A stretch of 64,000 bases of DNA from Natrarchaeobius halalkaliphilus (GCF_003841485.1 NZ_REFY01000002.1:496001-560000), one strand, 5' to 3'. Positions 50,386 to 59,595 are shown, counted from the stretch's first letter. Numbers and translations are program-made. Notes: generated by a model from the sequence alone, not told the origin.

Positions 50386-50920
50386 TACAGCGGCTATCAG
50401 TCGAAGCGTTAAAAAGCTTAATTCACTCGTATTGATCGTTTATTTCCGCTGTCTTGAAGTGTAATACGGAAGTCATTCATGAAAGGTGGGATTCCCAGCG
50501 AAAAGTTCCCACATGCACGTGTCACAGCAAGAAAGACGGTACTCCCACCCGATGTGAGAGCCGTAGCGAAAGCGTTGGTCTGATGACGGAGATCGCGGGA
50601 AAGTGGTGAGATCGTTCGACTTACTTCGGAACCGGTCAGCGATCGAAACGAGCGATCGTGTATTTCGCCAGGTGCGGGTGGTAACGACGACACAGGATCC
50701 AGTCATTCGGTTCGCGTTCGTCCTGGTTGGGTTCTCGATAGAGAACCTCTAGGAGGTACCTCGATTGGCCTTCGTTTCCGGGTATCTCTGGCGCTCGGAA
50801 TCGCGACGCCGTTGTACAGATTCGTGGCGACGGGAAGGCGGCCGCCCGTGGAATCTTGATGCGGAACGGGGACGTCTTCCATATCCTCACCGGCGAGGGG
50901 GTACGTTTCGCGTGGCATCT
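50386..50920. other. Intergenic region with a possible frameshifted minus-strand gene
   Basis: About 535 bases between the pseudo-receiver and the hydroquinone-reductase-like gene. A TATA-like run TTAAAAAGCTTAATT at 50408-50422 is placed to serve the minus-strand receiver gene. The second half holds the frameshifted ORF listed at 50636. Confidence 0.4.
50636..50918 (-). pseudogene. Unidentified frameshifted small ORF
   Basis: One frame from ATG 50918 reads MPRETYPLAGEDMEDVPVPH, then GRLPVATNLYNGVAIPSA. Near 50780-50800 sense passes to another frame that reads YLLEVLYREPNQDEREPNDW and ends RYHPHLAKYTIARFDR at a stop (50636). Joined, they make about 93 residues with protein-like composition on both sides of the break. 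I do not recognise the family. It may be a pseudogene or carry a sequencing error. Its start is only 2 bases from the divergent start at 50921, so one of the starts must be wrong. Confidence 0.35.
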
Positions 50921-51928
50921 ATGAGTGAGCAGTCCGTACTGCGTTCTATGGGCCGAAACATGCTCGTCGATGGTGAGTGGAAGACCGACATCGAACCGCA
51001 CACCGACGAAGACGGAGCGTTCGACCGAGTCGAGACCTCGTTTCGCGACTGGATCCGCGACGAATCCGACGCACGGTTCCAGCCCGAGGACGATCGGTAT
51101 CATCTGTACATCGCGCGAAACTGTCCGTGGGCTCACGGCACCGCGCTCACTCTCCAGTTGACCGGTTTGACGGACGCCATCTCGATAGATATTGTCGATC
51201 CGTGGCGCGAGGACGACGGCTGGAAGTTCACGCCCGAAAAAAACGGTTGCACCCCCGACACAGTCAGCGGCTGCGAGTACCTCCGGGAAGTCTACGTCAA
51301 CGCTGATCCAGAGTTCACCGGACGCGTTACTGTGCCGGTACTGTGGGACAAACGGGAAGAAACGATCGTCAACAACGAATCGATCGAAATCATGCGGATG
51401 TTCGCCACCGAATTCGACGAGTACGCCGACGGAGTTGACCTGTATCCCGAGGGCTATCGAGACGAGATCGACCGGATCATCGACGACGTCTACGACTCGA
51501 TCAACAACGGCGTCTATCGCGCCGGATTCGCCGACTCACAGGGGGCCTACGACGAGGCTGTCCGGGACGTTTTCGACGGCCTTGACCACTACGACGAGGT
51601 ACTGGCCGACCGGCGGTATCTCGCCGGCGATCGCCTGACGCTGGCGGACGTTCGGCTGTTTCCGACGCTGATCCGCTTCGACGCGGCCTACCACACGGCC
51701 TTCAAGTGCGACAAACAGTACCTCCACCAGTACGACAACCTGTGGCCATATCTGCGCGATCTCTACCAGACGCCCGGCGTCGCCGAGACCGTCGTGATGG
51801 ATCACATCAGGGACGAAGGGTACTTTCAGGGGGAGATCACGTCGATCGGCCCGGATCTCGACTTCGAGGCACCACACGACCGGGACCGGCTGCCCAGCCG
51901 CGAACCAGACACACGCTATGAACAGTAG
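50921..51928 (+). CDS. Glutathionyl-hydroquinone-reductase-like (Xi-class GST fold) protein
   Basis: 335 residues from ATG 50921; ATGs at 50948 and 50960 are also possible, the region MGRNMLVDGEWKTDI being the conserved start. LYIARNCPWAHGTALTLQLTGL carries the catalytic Cys of the CPWAHR-type motif; TVPVLWDKREETIVNNESIEIMRMF is the thioredoxin-fold thiol-binding part (VNNES); and the C-terminal helices include YLAGDRLTLADVRLFPTLIRFD and QYLHQYDNLWPYLRDLYQTP. In bacteria it reduces glutathionyl-hydroquinones. Haloarchaea use gamma-glutamylcysteine, made by the gshA product at 27637, so the thiol partner is probably different. Confidence 0.88.
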   Translation: MSEQSVLRSMGRNMLVDGEWKTDIEPHTDEDGAFDRVETSFRDWIRDESDARFQPEDDRYHLYIARNCPWAHGTALTLQLTGLTDAISIDIVDPWREDDGWKFTPEKNGCTPDTVSGCEYLREVYVNADPEFTGRVTVPVLWDKREETIVNNESIEIMRMFATEFDEYADGVDLYPEGYRDEIDRIIDDVYDSINNGVYRAGFADSQGAYDEAVRDVFDGLDHYDEVLADRRYLAGDRLTLADVRLFPTLIRFDAAYHTAFKCDKQYLHQYDNLWPYLRDLYQTPGVAETVVMDHIRDEGYFQGEITSIGPDLDFEAPHDRDRLPSREPDTRYEQ

Positions 51929-52235
51929 CGATCGACACTGTCTCGGCGATGTTCCCGGACAGGATACTTGACCTTCGAAGATATCGCAACCGTGAACCCC
52001 GACGAGTGGACGATACCAGGTAAGCACGATGCGATCGATGTCGTACAATAAAACTTCTCGGAGTCGGGAGCGTTGCTGGTCTTGCAGGCTGTCTCGGCGG
52101 GGAAGACGACGATATCCCCGACGGCACCGACGACGGTAACGGGGACGACGAGATTGCCGTCTCGTTCGTTCCGATCAGTCCTCGTGGCACCGACGGTTCG
52201 GTCCTCACTGTTCGAGCGAGCGCGCAACGTCTCGA
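51929..52235. other. Intergenic region with a lipoprotein fragment
   Basis: About 307 bases. It holds the fragment at 52038 and, before it, a short frame reading TFEDIATVNPDEWTIPG-like sequence that could be another piece of the same lost gene. Confidence 0.4.
52038..52180 (+). pseudogene. Lipoprotein N-terminal fragment (substrate-binding-protein type)
   Basis: ATG 52038 starts MSYN, and after a small frameshift the sequence reads LLGVGSVAGLAGCLGGEDDD: a twin-type hydrophobic signal segment with a haloarchaeal lipobox (LAGC) followed by the acidic Asp/Gly linker usual for lipid-anchored solute-binding proteins. No binding domain follows. It is a relic. Confidence 0.5.
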
Positions 52236-52559
52236 TCAGAACGACTGTTGCTTTCGGACGTACTCGAGTTCGTTCGGACTGTCGCCACGATCGCTGTACC
52301 GGGGTCGTCCGATGGCGTCACGACGGACCCCGTTTAAGATCGCGAGTTCGAGGTCGCTCTGGCTCTCGTAAGTCTCGTGTCCGGAGGTCTCGAGGACGGC
52401 TTCCAGCGAATCGGTGCGATCTGGGTAGCTGATCGTCACGTCCGCGAACTCCGCTATGAGTTCGGCCGTCGTCACCGGAAACGTCGCCTCATCGAAGAGC
52501 CGACTGGCCGTTCCGACTCCCAGCGATCTGACTTCGTCGGTCGGGTCGCTCTCGGTCAT
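52236..52559 (-). CDS. DUF5789 family protein
   Basis: 107 residues from ATG 52559 (MTESDPTDEVRSLGVGTAS); the frame is open to 52700 but the extra part is poor. TTAELIAEFADVTISYPDRTDSLEAVLETSGHETYESQSDLELAILNGVRRDAIGRPRYSDRGD is the conserved core, ending NGVRRDAxGRPRYSDRGD, which marks DUF5789. The family is haloarchaeal with unknown role; the conserved basic C-terminal motif may bind nucleic acid. It is convergent with the aldo/keto reductase region, close to the edge between island and core. Confidence 0.85.
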   Translation of the reverse strand: MTESDPTDEVRSLGVGTASRLFDEATFPVTTAELIAEFADVTISYPDRTDSLEAVLETSGHETYESQSDLELAILNGVRRDAIGRPRYSDRGDSPNELEYVRKQQSF

Positions 52560-52726
52560 CGGGGAGACTACTTCGATCACCTGGATAGATCTACAGCCTG
52601 CAAGCGAAGATACCCGTCGTCCGCGTTCGACTAGAGATCTCTCTCTCTCCTGCGATCTCGTTCCTATCGAGTCTCTTTTCGTCAATTTATGAGAAGACAT
52701 ATATCACGACAAAAACACGATCGCGT

Positions 52727-53713
52727 ATGAACTATCGAGCGCTCGGTTCGACCGGTCGAGCCGTTTCTGAGGTCGGCCTCGGAACGTGGAATATCGGCGG
52801 CGACTGGGGCGAAGTCTCCGACGAGACCGGCCGCGAAGTCGTCCGTTCCGCCATAGAATCCGGAATCACGTTCATCGACACCGCGGACGTCTACGGTGAC
52901 GGACGCAGCGAGCGCCACATCGGCCACGTCCTCGAGGAACGTGACGCCGAGGACGTGTTCGTCGCGACGAAAGCCGGACGTCGTCTCGAGCCACACGACG
53001 CCGAAGGATACGAGTACGACCGACTCTCTCCGTTCGTCGATCGGAGCCGTGAGTATCTCGGCCGGGGGACGCTCGATCTGCTCCAGTTGCACTGTCCACC
53101 GACGGAAGCGTACTACCAGCCGTCGACGTTCCACGCCGTAGAGCGCCTGGTGGACGAGGGAAAAATCGCCCACGCGGGAGTAAGCGTCGAACGGGTCGAA
53201 GAGGCGCTCAAGGCCATCGAGTACGACGTCGTCGAGACGATTCAGCTCATCTTCAACCCGTTTCGCCAGCGCCCACGCGAGCAGTTTTTCGATCGAGCGC
53301 GCGCCGAAGACGTCGGCGTGATCGTCCGCGTCCCCTACGCATCGGGGCTGTTGACCGGCGCGCTCGAGCGCGATCAGACGTTCCCCGAGAACGACCACCG
53401 AAACTTCAACCGCCAGGGGGAGGCCTTCGACGTCGGTGAGACGTTCGCCGGCATCCCCTACGAGAGTGGGCACGACGCCGTCGAGGCGCTCGATCCCCAC
53501 GTTCCCGAGGGACTGTCGCTGGCCGAACTCACGCTCCGGTGGATCCTCGACCACGAGGCCGTCTCGACGGTCATTCCGGGGACGACGTCCCCGGAGCACG
53601 TTCGATCGAACGCGGCGGTTTCAGGCTCCGACCCACTCTCGAACCGCGTTCGCGGCGCTGTCCGGGACGTCTACGAAGAACACGTCTTCGATCACGTCCA
53701 CCATCGCTGGTAG
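52727..53713 (+). CDS. Aldo/keto reductase
   Basis: 328 residues, TIM barrel. Catalytic tetrad positions: Asp in TFIDTADVYGDGRSE, Tyr in the same segment (DVYG), Lys in VFVATKAGRRLE, His in LDLLQLHCPPTEAY. The C-terminal VSTVIPGTTSPEHVRSNAAVSG is the NADPH phosphate-binding region. It reduces aldehydes or ketones with NADPH, or the reverse, in the cytoplasm. The substrate is not evident. The start is leaderless-like, 166 bases from the divergent DUF5789 gene. Confidence 0.93.
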   Translation: MNYRALGSTGRAVSEVGLGTWNIGGDWGEVSDETGREVVRSAIESGITFIDTADVYGDGRSERHIGHVLEERDAEDVFVATKAGRRLEPHDAEGYEYDRLSPFVDRSREYLGRGTLDLLQLHCPPTEAYYQPSTFHAVERLVDEGKIAHAGVSVERVEEALKAIEYDVVETIQLIFNPFRQRPREQFFDRARAEDVGVIVRVPYASGLLTGALERDQTFPENDHRNFNRQGEAFDVGETFAGIPYESGHDAVEALDPHVPEGLSLAELTLRWILDHEAVSTVIPGTTSPEHVRSNAAVSGSDPLSNRVRGAVRDVYEEHVFDHVHHRW

Positions 53714-53836
53714 CGCTCGCCGCCATCAGCCGCTCCCCGCGAACGATCTCGGCGGAGGGAGATGCACCGGCCGGCGCTAGTCCGCGGATCCCCGGCCCCG
53801 CGACGTCTCGAGACTGCTGTTCGTTCGTCCGGACGG

Positions 53837-54061
53837 TCAGGCCGAACTCGAGCCCGACGGCCGACCGGCTCGAAGCGCTTTAATAACGCCCTGGGCCGCC
53901 AGGCCAATGACGGTCCACTTCCAGGCCACGACGGCGACGCCGAGCAAGACGAGCCCACGGGTCCGTCGGCCGCGAGCGAGCGCTCGTTTCGCTTCCATCA
54001 GAACGGAAACGACGGTCAACGATCGGGTCGCTTTCGAGCCGAGGAATCTCTGAAGTACCAT
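53837..54061 (-). CDS. Small haloarchaeal membrane protein
   Basis: 74 residues. EAKRALARGRRTRGLVLLGVAVVAWKWTVIGLAAQGVIKAL contains a basic segment then a hydrophobic helix with W and K near its middle, a pattern I recall from conserved small haloarchaeal proteins. The start is uncertain: ATG 54061 or the internal M (about 53998). It lies antiparallel to the intergenic space before the peptidase at 54203, and overlaps a longer non-coding extension of the peptidase frame. Function unknown. Confidence 0.5.
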   Translation of the reverse strand: MVLQRFLGSKATRSLTVVSVLMEAKRALARGRRTRGLVLLGVAVVAWKWTVIGLAAQGVIKALRAGRPSGSSSA

Positions 54062-54202
54062 ACCCGTTCTAGCGAGGGCGACGGCAAGACGGATCGGCCG
54101 GAGGGCGCAAGGTCACCGGTTCGGGGGGTTCCGACGAACGGCCCGTCCGAGCGCTCGAGTCGAAACCCAAACGCCTACTGCCGTTCCTCGAGTCCGTTAC
54201 GT

Positions 54203-56065
54203 ATGGTCAGCTACGACATCGAACGCTACCTCAACGTTCGAAGCGCCTACGGCGCATCGTTCGACCCCGACGGGGACCGCCTGTCCTTTCTGATGGATAC
54301 GACGGGGACGCCACAGGTCTGGACGATAGCGGAGCCGCGCGAGTGGCCCGAACAGCGGACGTTCTTCGACGAGCGGGTGACGTTCGCCTCGTGGTCGCCG
54401 GAGCGTCCCGAGTTGATCTTCGGCATGGACGACGGCGGCAACGAACGCGCCCAACTGTTCAGACTCGGCGCCGAGACCGGCGAGATCCTGAACCTGACGG
54501 CCATGCCCGACGCCAAACACCGGTGGGGCGGCTGGAGCCACGACGGCGAGCGGTTCGCGTTCACGTCAAACCGTCGCGACGAGTCCGTCTTCGACGTCTA
54601 CGTCCAGGGTCGAGACGACCGCGGCGACGACGCGCGACTCGTCTCCGAGGGCGACGGCTGGCTCTCCCTGTCGGGCTGGAGTCCCGACGATTCCCGGCTG
54701 CTCGTCTCTCAGGCCTACTCTAACTTCGATCAGGACCTCTCCGTCCTCGACGTCGACACCGGCGATCTCGAGCACCTGACGCCGCACGAGGGCGATGTCC
54801 GCTATCAGAGTGCACGCTGGGCACCCGACGGCGACGGGCTCTACCTCGTCACCGATCACGGCGACGCGGACACGCTCTACCTCGCGTATCTCGACCTCGA
54901 GAAGGGGGACCTCGAGACGGTCGTCGACGGCTCCGGCTGGAACGTCGACGGGATCGCACTGGACGACGAGACGGGTCGGTTCGTCTACTCGCGAAACGTC
55001 GACGGCTACACGGAGTTGACCGTCGGGGAGTTCGAGGCGGACGAGCCGACCGCCTTCCGGACGTTTCCCGAACCCGATCTGCCGGGCGGCGTCGCGGGCG
55101 GGGTGAGTTTCGGTTCGGACGGAGACCGGTTCGCGATCTCGACCAGCGGAGACGCCGTCAATACGAACGTCTTCGTCGTCGACGTCGAGACCGGCGAGGC
55201 CGAACGCGTTACGGACGCGCCGACGGCCGGTATCCCGCCCGAGACGTTCGACGAGTCCGAACTGGTCCACGTCGAGAGCTTCGACGGGCTCCGAGTGCCC
55301 GCCTTTTTTACCCTTCCGGACGGCTCCGACGGCGAGCGATCGATCGACGAACGCGACAGCGACCGATCACAGTCGGACCGCGACGGCGTTCCGGTCATCG
55401 TCGACATTCACGGCGGTCCCGAGAGCCAGCGCCGACCCTCGTTCTCGAGCGTCAAGCAGTACTTCCTCGATCGGGGCTACGCCTATTTCGAGCCGAACGT
55501 GCGCGGCTCGGCGGGCTACGGTGGCGAGTACGCGGCGCTCGACGACGTCGAAAAGCGGATGGATTCGGTCGCGGACGTCGCGGCCTGTGTCGCGTGGCTC
55601 CGAGAGCATCCCGCCGCCGATTCGGATCGAATCGTCGCCAAGGGAGGCTCTTACGGCGGGTTCATGGTTCTTGCCGCACTGACGGAGTATCCCGACCTCT
55701 GGGCCGCCGGAATCGACGTCGTTGGCATCGCGAACTTCGTCACCTTCCTCGAGAACACGGGTGAGTGGCGTCGCGAACTCCGCGAGGCGGAGTACGGGAG
55801 CCTCGAAGAGGATCGGGAGTTCTTAGAGGAGATCTCACCGACGAACAACATCGAGCGGATCGACGCGCCGCTGTTCGTTCTCCACGGCGAGAACGATCCG
55901 CGCGTTCCGGTCGGTGAAGCCGAACAGGTCGCCTCTCGAGCCAGCGAACAGGGCGTTCCGGTTCGAAAACTGATCTTCGAGGACGAAGGTCACGGCTTCT
56001 CGAAGCTCGAGAACCGTATCGAGGCCTACTCGTCGATCGCCGACTTCCTCGACGAACACGCTTGA
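54203..56065 (+). CDS. S9-family serine peptidase (prolyl-oligopeptidase/acylaminoacyl-peptidase type)
   Basis: 620 residues from ATG 54203 (MVSYDIERYLNVRSAYG); the frame is open to 53762 but the extra 147 residues are disordered and overlap a minus-strand gene. The N-terminal 350 residues are a beta-propeller, with repeats such as FASWSPERPELIFGMD, LSLSGWSPDDSRLLVSQ and YQSARWAPDGDGLYLVT. The C-terminal alpha/beta hydrolase holds the Ser in GGSYGGFMV, the Asp in HGENDPRVPVGEA and the His in DEGHGFSKLENR. It cleaves short peptides in the cytoplasm. An Asp/Arg-rich insert lies near residue 375. It is core-type. Confidence 0.92.
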   Translation: MVSYDIERYLNVRSAYGASFDPDGDRLSFLMDTTGTPQVWTIAEPREWPEQRTFFDERVTFASWSPERPELIFGMDDGGNERAQLFRLGAETGEILNLTAMPDAKHRWGGWSHDGERFAFTSNRRDESVFDVYVQGRDDRGDDARLVSEGDGWLSLSGWSPDDSRLLVSQAYSNFDQDLSVLDVDTGDLEHLTPHEGDVRYQSARWAPDGDGLYLVTDHGDADTLYLAYLDLEKGDLETVVDGSGWNVDGIALDDETGRFVYSRNVDGYTELTVGEFEADEPTAFRTFPEPDLPGGVAGGVSFGSDGDRFAISTSGDAVNTNVFVVDVETGEAERVTDAPTAGIPPETFDESELVHVESFDGLRVPAFFTLPDGSDGERSIDERDSDRSQSDRDGVPVIVDIHGGPESQRRPSFSSVKQYFLDRGYAYFEPNVRGSAGYGGEYAALDDVEKRMDSVADVAACVAWLREHPAADSDRIVAKGGSYGGFMVLAALTEYPDLWAAGIDVVGIANFVTFLENTGEWRRELREAEYGSLEEDREFLEEISPTNNIERIDAPLFVLHGENDPRVPVGEAEQVASRASEQGVPVRKLIFEDEGHGFSKLENRIEAYSSIADFLDEHA

Positions 56066-56146
56066 TTCGCCCGACCGATCGGTTCAGAAGCCGGTCACCG
56101 TTGCCGACTTGCGGGTGTTAAGGGTTTCCCGTTCCAACCGGGCCGT

Positions 56147-57166
56147 ATGCGCTGGCGACGAGCGGCCGGCGGGCTTGCACTCGCGGTCGGGGTCGTCGTC
56201 CTTCTCGTGTACGGAATCGGCTGGGAGACGGTCACCGAGACCGTCAGCGAGGCACACCCCGGCTTGTTGGCCGGTGCGATCCTTTCGGGACTCTGTATGC
56301 TCGCGCTTCGCGGTCTCGTCGTCGGACGACTCCTCGCCCCGGTTCAGGGCGGCGCTCGCGGGAACGCGTTCGTCGCGGCCTATCTCTCGGGATACTTCGC
56401 CCGGAGCGCGCTGCCCTGGGGACGATCGACGGGGACGCCGATCACGGCCTATCTCCTCGCTGAGGGGTCCAACTCGCAGTTCGAGGACAATCTCGCCGTC
56501 GTCGCCGCAGCCGAGGGCTTCAACGCCATCGCTAGCGTCGTCGTCGCGGTGACCGGATTCGTGGTTTACACCGCCGCAAGCGACAGCGATGCCCTGAACG
56601 CCGTGTCGGCTGCGATCACCGTCGCCGGCATCGTCGCAGTGGCTGCGACGGTCCTCGTCGTCGTCGTGTTCAACCGCGGCGTGGCTCGAAGGGTCGTCGC
56701 CAGAATCGCAGCCGGCGGGGAGGCGATCCTCGAGAAGCTACCGAGAGTCAACGACGTGAGGGGACGTCTCACCGATCGAATCGACGGCTTTTTCGACACG
56801 CTCGAGACGATCGGTGCCTCGCGACGCGCGCTGGCCGCCGCCATCGGGATCGCGATCGCGAGCTGGGTGTTCAACGCGTTGCCGCTGTACCTCTGCTTGC
56901 TCGCCGTCGGCGTCGACGCACCGCTCGCGGTGGCGTTGGTCTGCGCGCCGCTCGCCTCGTTCGGCGGTGTGGTTCCGCTCCCGGGCGGTAGCGGGGGAAT
57001 CGAGGTCGTCCTGACGGCGCTGCTCGTCGCCACCCTCGGACTACCGACCGGCGTCGCTGCCGGCGTCGCTGTCCTCTATCGGCTGACGACCTACTGGACG
57101 CACCTCGTTATCGGGGGCTGTGTCGCGTCCGCCGTCTCGATGGTCGGAATGTCTCGATTCGGATGA
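56147..57166 (+). CDS. UPF0104/YbhN-like membrane protein
   Basis: 339 residues with about eight membrane segments, of the lysylphosphatidylglycerol-synthase transmembrane family. Hallmarks: YLSGYFARSALPWGRSTGTPITAYLLAEGS in the first part, DNLAVVAAAEGFNAIASVVVAV, and PLASFGGVVPLPGGSGGIEVVLTALL near the C-terminus. Related proteins flip lipids or link sugars and lipids in bacteria; in archaea the family has unknown substrates. The gene ends 30 bases from the convergent egsA, which makes the archaeal lipid backbone, so a lipid-related role fits but is inference. Confidence 0.87.
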   Translation: MRWRRAAGGLALAVGVVVLLVYGIGWETVTETVSEAHPGLLAGAILSGLCMLALRGLVVGRLLAPVQGGARGNAFVAAYLSGYFARSALPWGRSTGTPITAYLLAEGSNSQFEDNLAVVAAAEGFNAIASVVVAVTGFVVYTAASDSDALNAVSAAITVAGIVAVAATVLVVVVFNRGVARRVVARIAAGGEAILEKLPRVNDVRGRLTDRIDGFFDTLETIGASRRALAAAIGIAIASWVFNALPLYLCLLAVGVDAPLAVALVCAPLASFGGVVPLPGGSGGIEVVLTALLVATLGLPTGVAAGVAVLYRLTTYWTHLVIGGCVASAVSMVGMSRFG

Positions 57167-57196
57167 ACCGATCTCTCCGTCACGACCGCGTTCGGC

Positions 57197-58258
57197 TCAG
57201 GAGATCACGCCCGTCTTCCGTGCGACCTCTCGAGCCGCGCGCTCGTTCATCCCGTCACCGAGGATCGTATACCGGTCTCGAATCGCGTGACAGGTCGTCA
57301 GCGACTCGATTACGGTTTCGTCGTCGATGCCGAGTTCGTCGGCGGTCGTCGGCGCATCGATGCTCGAGAGCGCGTCCCGAATGTCGCGCCAGACGCCGCG
57401 TTCGCCGCCGTGGAGATAGGCGGTCATGATCGAGCCGACGCCGACTTGATGGCCGTGGAGAGCCGCTCCGGGTGCGAGACGATCTAGCTGGTGAGAAAAG
57501 AGGTGTTCGGCACCGCTCGCCGGTCGCGAGGAGTCCGCGATGGACATCGCGACGCCGGAGGACATGAGCGCCTTGGTGACGACCCACGCCGATTCCTCGA
57601 GCCCGGGCCGAACCATGTCGGCGTTGTCGACCAGAATTTCCGCGGTCATCTCCGCGAGTGCGGCGGCATACTCCGAATACTCGACGTCTTTGAGTCGCTT
57701 GGCGAGTCGCCAGTCCATCACGGCCGTATAGTTCGAGATGATGTCGGCACAGCCCGCCGTCGTTAGCTCCCACGGCGCGTCGGCCAGGATCTCGGTGTCA
57801 GCGACCACCGCGAGCGGCGGCTCGGCCGCGACGCTGTGGCGCGTGTCGCCGTCCGGAACCGAGCCGCGGTTGCTGACGATTCCGTCGTGACTCGCCGCTG
57901 TCGGAACCGAGAGAAACCCCATACCCAAGCGATCGCTCGCCATCTTTGCGATGTCGATGGCTTTCCCCCCGCCGATTCCCACGAGGTAGTCGACCGCCTC
58001 CGCGTCGGCTGACTCAACGACGGTTTCGACCGCCTCGAACGTCGCCGCTTCGATCGTCACGACGACAGGCTCGATCCCGGCGTCCCGAAAGTCTTCGACG
58101 ACGGGGTCAGCGACGACGTCCCGTGGCGTGGGGCTCGTGACGAACAGCGGTCGTCCCTGTAAATGCAGATCGTCCACGACGTCGACGACCGCGGACCGAA
58201 CGCCGTGGCCTACGACGACGTTTCGCGGGAGGCGAATCCACGTCGATTTCTCGAACAT
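57197..58258 (-). CDS. egsA: Glycerol-1-phosphate dehydrogenase [NAD(P)+]
   Basis: 353 residues, close to the usual length. DYLVGIGGGKAIDIAKMASD is the dinucleotide-binding GGG loop, FLSVPTAASHDGIVSNRGSV a substrate segment, GCADIISNYTAVMDW carries the metal Asp, SRPASGAEHLFSHQLDRL the His ligands and ALHGHQVGVGSIM the later His. It reduces dihydroxyacetone phosphate to sn-glycerol-1-phosphate, setting the archaeal lipid stereochemistry. It is essential in archaea and together with the mevalonate enzyme at 30788 serves lipid synthesis. The ATG at 58258 has no close competitor. Confidence 0.95.
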   Translation of the reverse strand: MFEKSTWIRLPRNVVVGHGVRSAVVDVVDDLHLQGRPLFVTSPTPRDVVADPVVEDFRDAGIEPVVVTIEAATFEAVETVVESADAEAVDYLVGIGGGKAIDIAKMASDRLGMGFLSVPTAASHDGIVSNRGSVPDGDTRHSVAAEPPLAVVADTEILADAPWELTTAGCADIISNYTAVMDWRLAKRLKDVEYSEYAAALAEMTAEILVDNADMVRPGLEESAWVVTKALMSSGVAMSIADSSRPASGAEHLFSHQLDRLAPGAALHGHQVGVGSIMTAYLHGGERGVWRDIRDALSSIDAPTTADELGIDDETVIESLTTCHAIRDRYTILGDGMNERAAREVARKTGVIS

Positions 58259-58538
58259 ACCTCTACGTTCTCACGGAAGCGATAATAAATGCAGTTCCTC
58301 GATCGTTGCGTCGGTAGTGCATAATTCACCGGAGTTGTCACGTTGCTCGCCGTAGCTGTAACGCTACTTCGGACAGCTGTTCCCAGTACTTCTCTCGATC
58401 ATTTGGCTCTCTCGTCATCACGGAAGATGAAAAGATCTTCCGAACGACCCCGAGGCACTCGGCCTGTTCCGCCTGTAGACCAGTGTGGATCCGCAGGCGG
58501 TGTTCGGGTGCGTCGGAACCGACCGACAGCAGTCGGTC

Positions 58539-58769
58539 TTAGTCCATCGCGATGTACGTTTTGGTCTCGGTTACGCCCTCGAGACCCTGCATGTTCGTCG
58601 AGACCGCCTCGAGAATATGGTACACTTCGTCGGCGTCGACCTCCGCGATAATGTCGTAGTTGCCGGCGACGATGTGGGCACTCGTGACTCGCTCTAAGTC
58701 CCTGATCGACGACAGGAGCTCTTCGGACTTTCCGGCAGCCGTCTTCACCATAATAAACGCGTGAACCAT
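58539..58769 (-). CDS. Stand-alone Lrp/AsnC RAM-domain protein A
   Basis: 76 residues, only the ligand-binding RAM domain, no DNA-binding part: MVHAFIMVKTAAGKSEELLSSIRDLERVTSAHIVAGNYDIIAEVDADEVYHILEAVSTNMQGLEGVTETKTYIAMD. The seven-residue SAHIVAG loop and TYIAMD end are shared with the gene at 59595. Single RAM-domain proteins bind amino acids or pair with other proteins, and in haloarchaea often lie beside TrkA genes. It is divergent from the TrkA gene (58882) that has the related RAM gene downstream. Confidence 0.86.
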   Translation of the reverse strand: MVHAFIMVKTAAGKSEELLSSIRDLERVTSAHIVAGNYDIIAEVDADEVYHILEAVSTNMQGLEGVTETKTYIAMD

Positions 58770-58881
58770 CGGTCGCCGGTGTGGTACACTCTGTCACGAC
58801 TAAAACCTTTGCCCTGGGACTCTCCGTGCGGTGTGGTAGTCGGGGACAACCTTATTGACAGCGGACGCCGTACCGAACGTC

Positions 58882-59595
58882 ATGCGCTTCGTGATCATCG
58901 GTGCTGGACGGGTTGGGCTGCGCACGGCCCGGGTTCTGCGGGACGAAGGCCACGAGGTGACGCTCATCGAACGCGACGACGGGATGATCAGGCGCGCCCG
59001 TAACGAAGCGTTTTCCGTCGTCGAGGGCGACGGCTCTCAGGAAACGGTCATAGAGGAGGCCGGCATCGCGAACGCGGACGTTCTGGGTGCGTTGACCGGC
59101 GATCTGAACGTCAACTTCACCGCGTGCATGATCGCCAAACACCACGGCTGTCGGACGGTCATGCGGATCGACGAGGCATATCGCGAGGGGATCTACCGCA
59201 AATACGCGGACGAGGTCGACGAGGTGATCTATCCCGAACGCCTCGGTGCTCTCGGTGCGAAAAACGCCCTTCTGGGTGGGACGATTCGTGCGATCGCGGA
59301 CGTCGCCCCTCACCTGCAGGTCCTCGAATTGACGATCACCGACCAGGCACCCGTCAACGGCTACGCGATGGGCGAACTCCAACTCCCGGCCGACGCGACC
59401 GTTCTCGCGTTCGGAAAGCAAGACCGGACGCTTGGAATCCCGTCCGAAGACGAATCTCTCGAGGTCGGTGATCGACTCGTGGTATTGGCGGATTTCGACG
59501 TGTTGAGCGAGGTCAGACAGTTACTCGTCGGAGAAACTGCGAGCCGAGCACTCGTCGGCGCGGACGCGAGCGGCGACAGCGGAGGTGTCAACTGA
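58882..59595 (+). CDS. trkA: TrkA-family K+ uptake regulator
   Basis: 237 residues from ATG 58882 (MRFVIIGAGRVGLRTARVL), with the Rossmann GAGRVG loop at residues 7-12. VTLIERDDGMIRRARNEAFSVVEGDGSQ is the NAD-binding part, and DVLGALTGDLNVNFTACMIAKHHGC follows. A C-terminal TrkA-C domain runs from LQVLELTITDQAPVNGYAMGELQL to VGDRLVVLADFDVL. It gates a K+ transporter in response to NAD(H) or ATP. No transporter gene is adjacent. The last base overlaps the start of the RAM-domain gene (TGATG), so they are translationally coupled. Confidence 0.93.
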   Translation: MRFVIIGAGRVGLRTARVLRDEGHEVTLIERDDGMIRRARNEAFSVVEGDGSQETVIEEAGIANADVLGALTGDLNVNFTACMIAKHHGCRTVMRIDEAYREGIYRKYADEVDEVIYPERLGALGAKNALLGGTIRAIADVAPHLQVLELTITDQAPVNGYAMGELQLPADATVLAFGKQDRTLGIPSEDESLEVGDRLVVLADFDVLSEVRQLLVGETASRALVGADASGDSGGVN

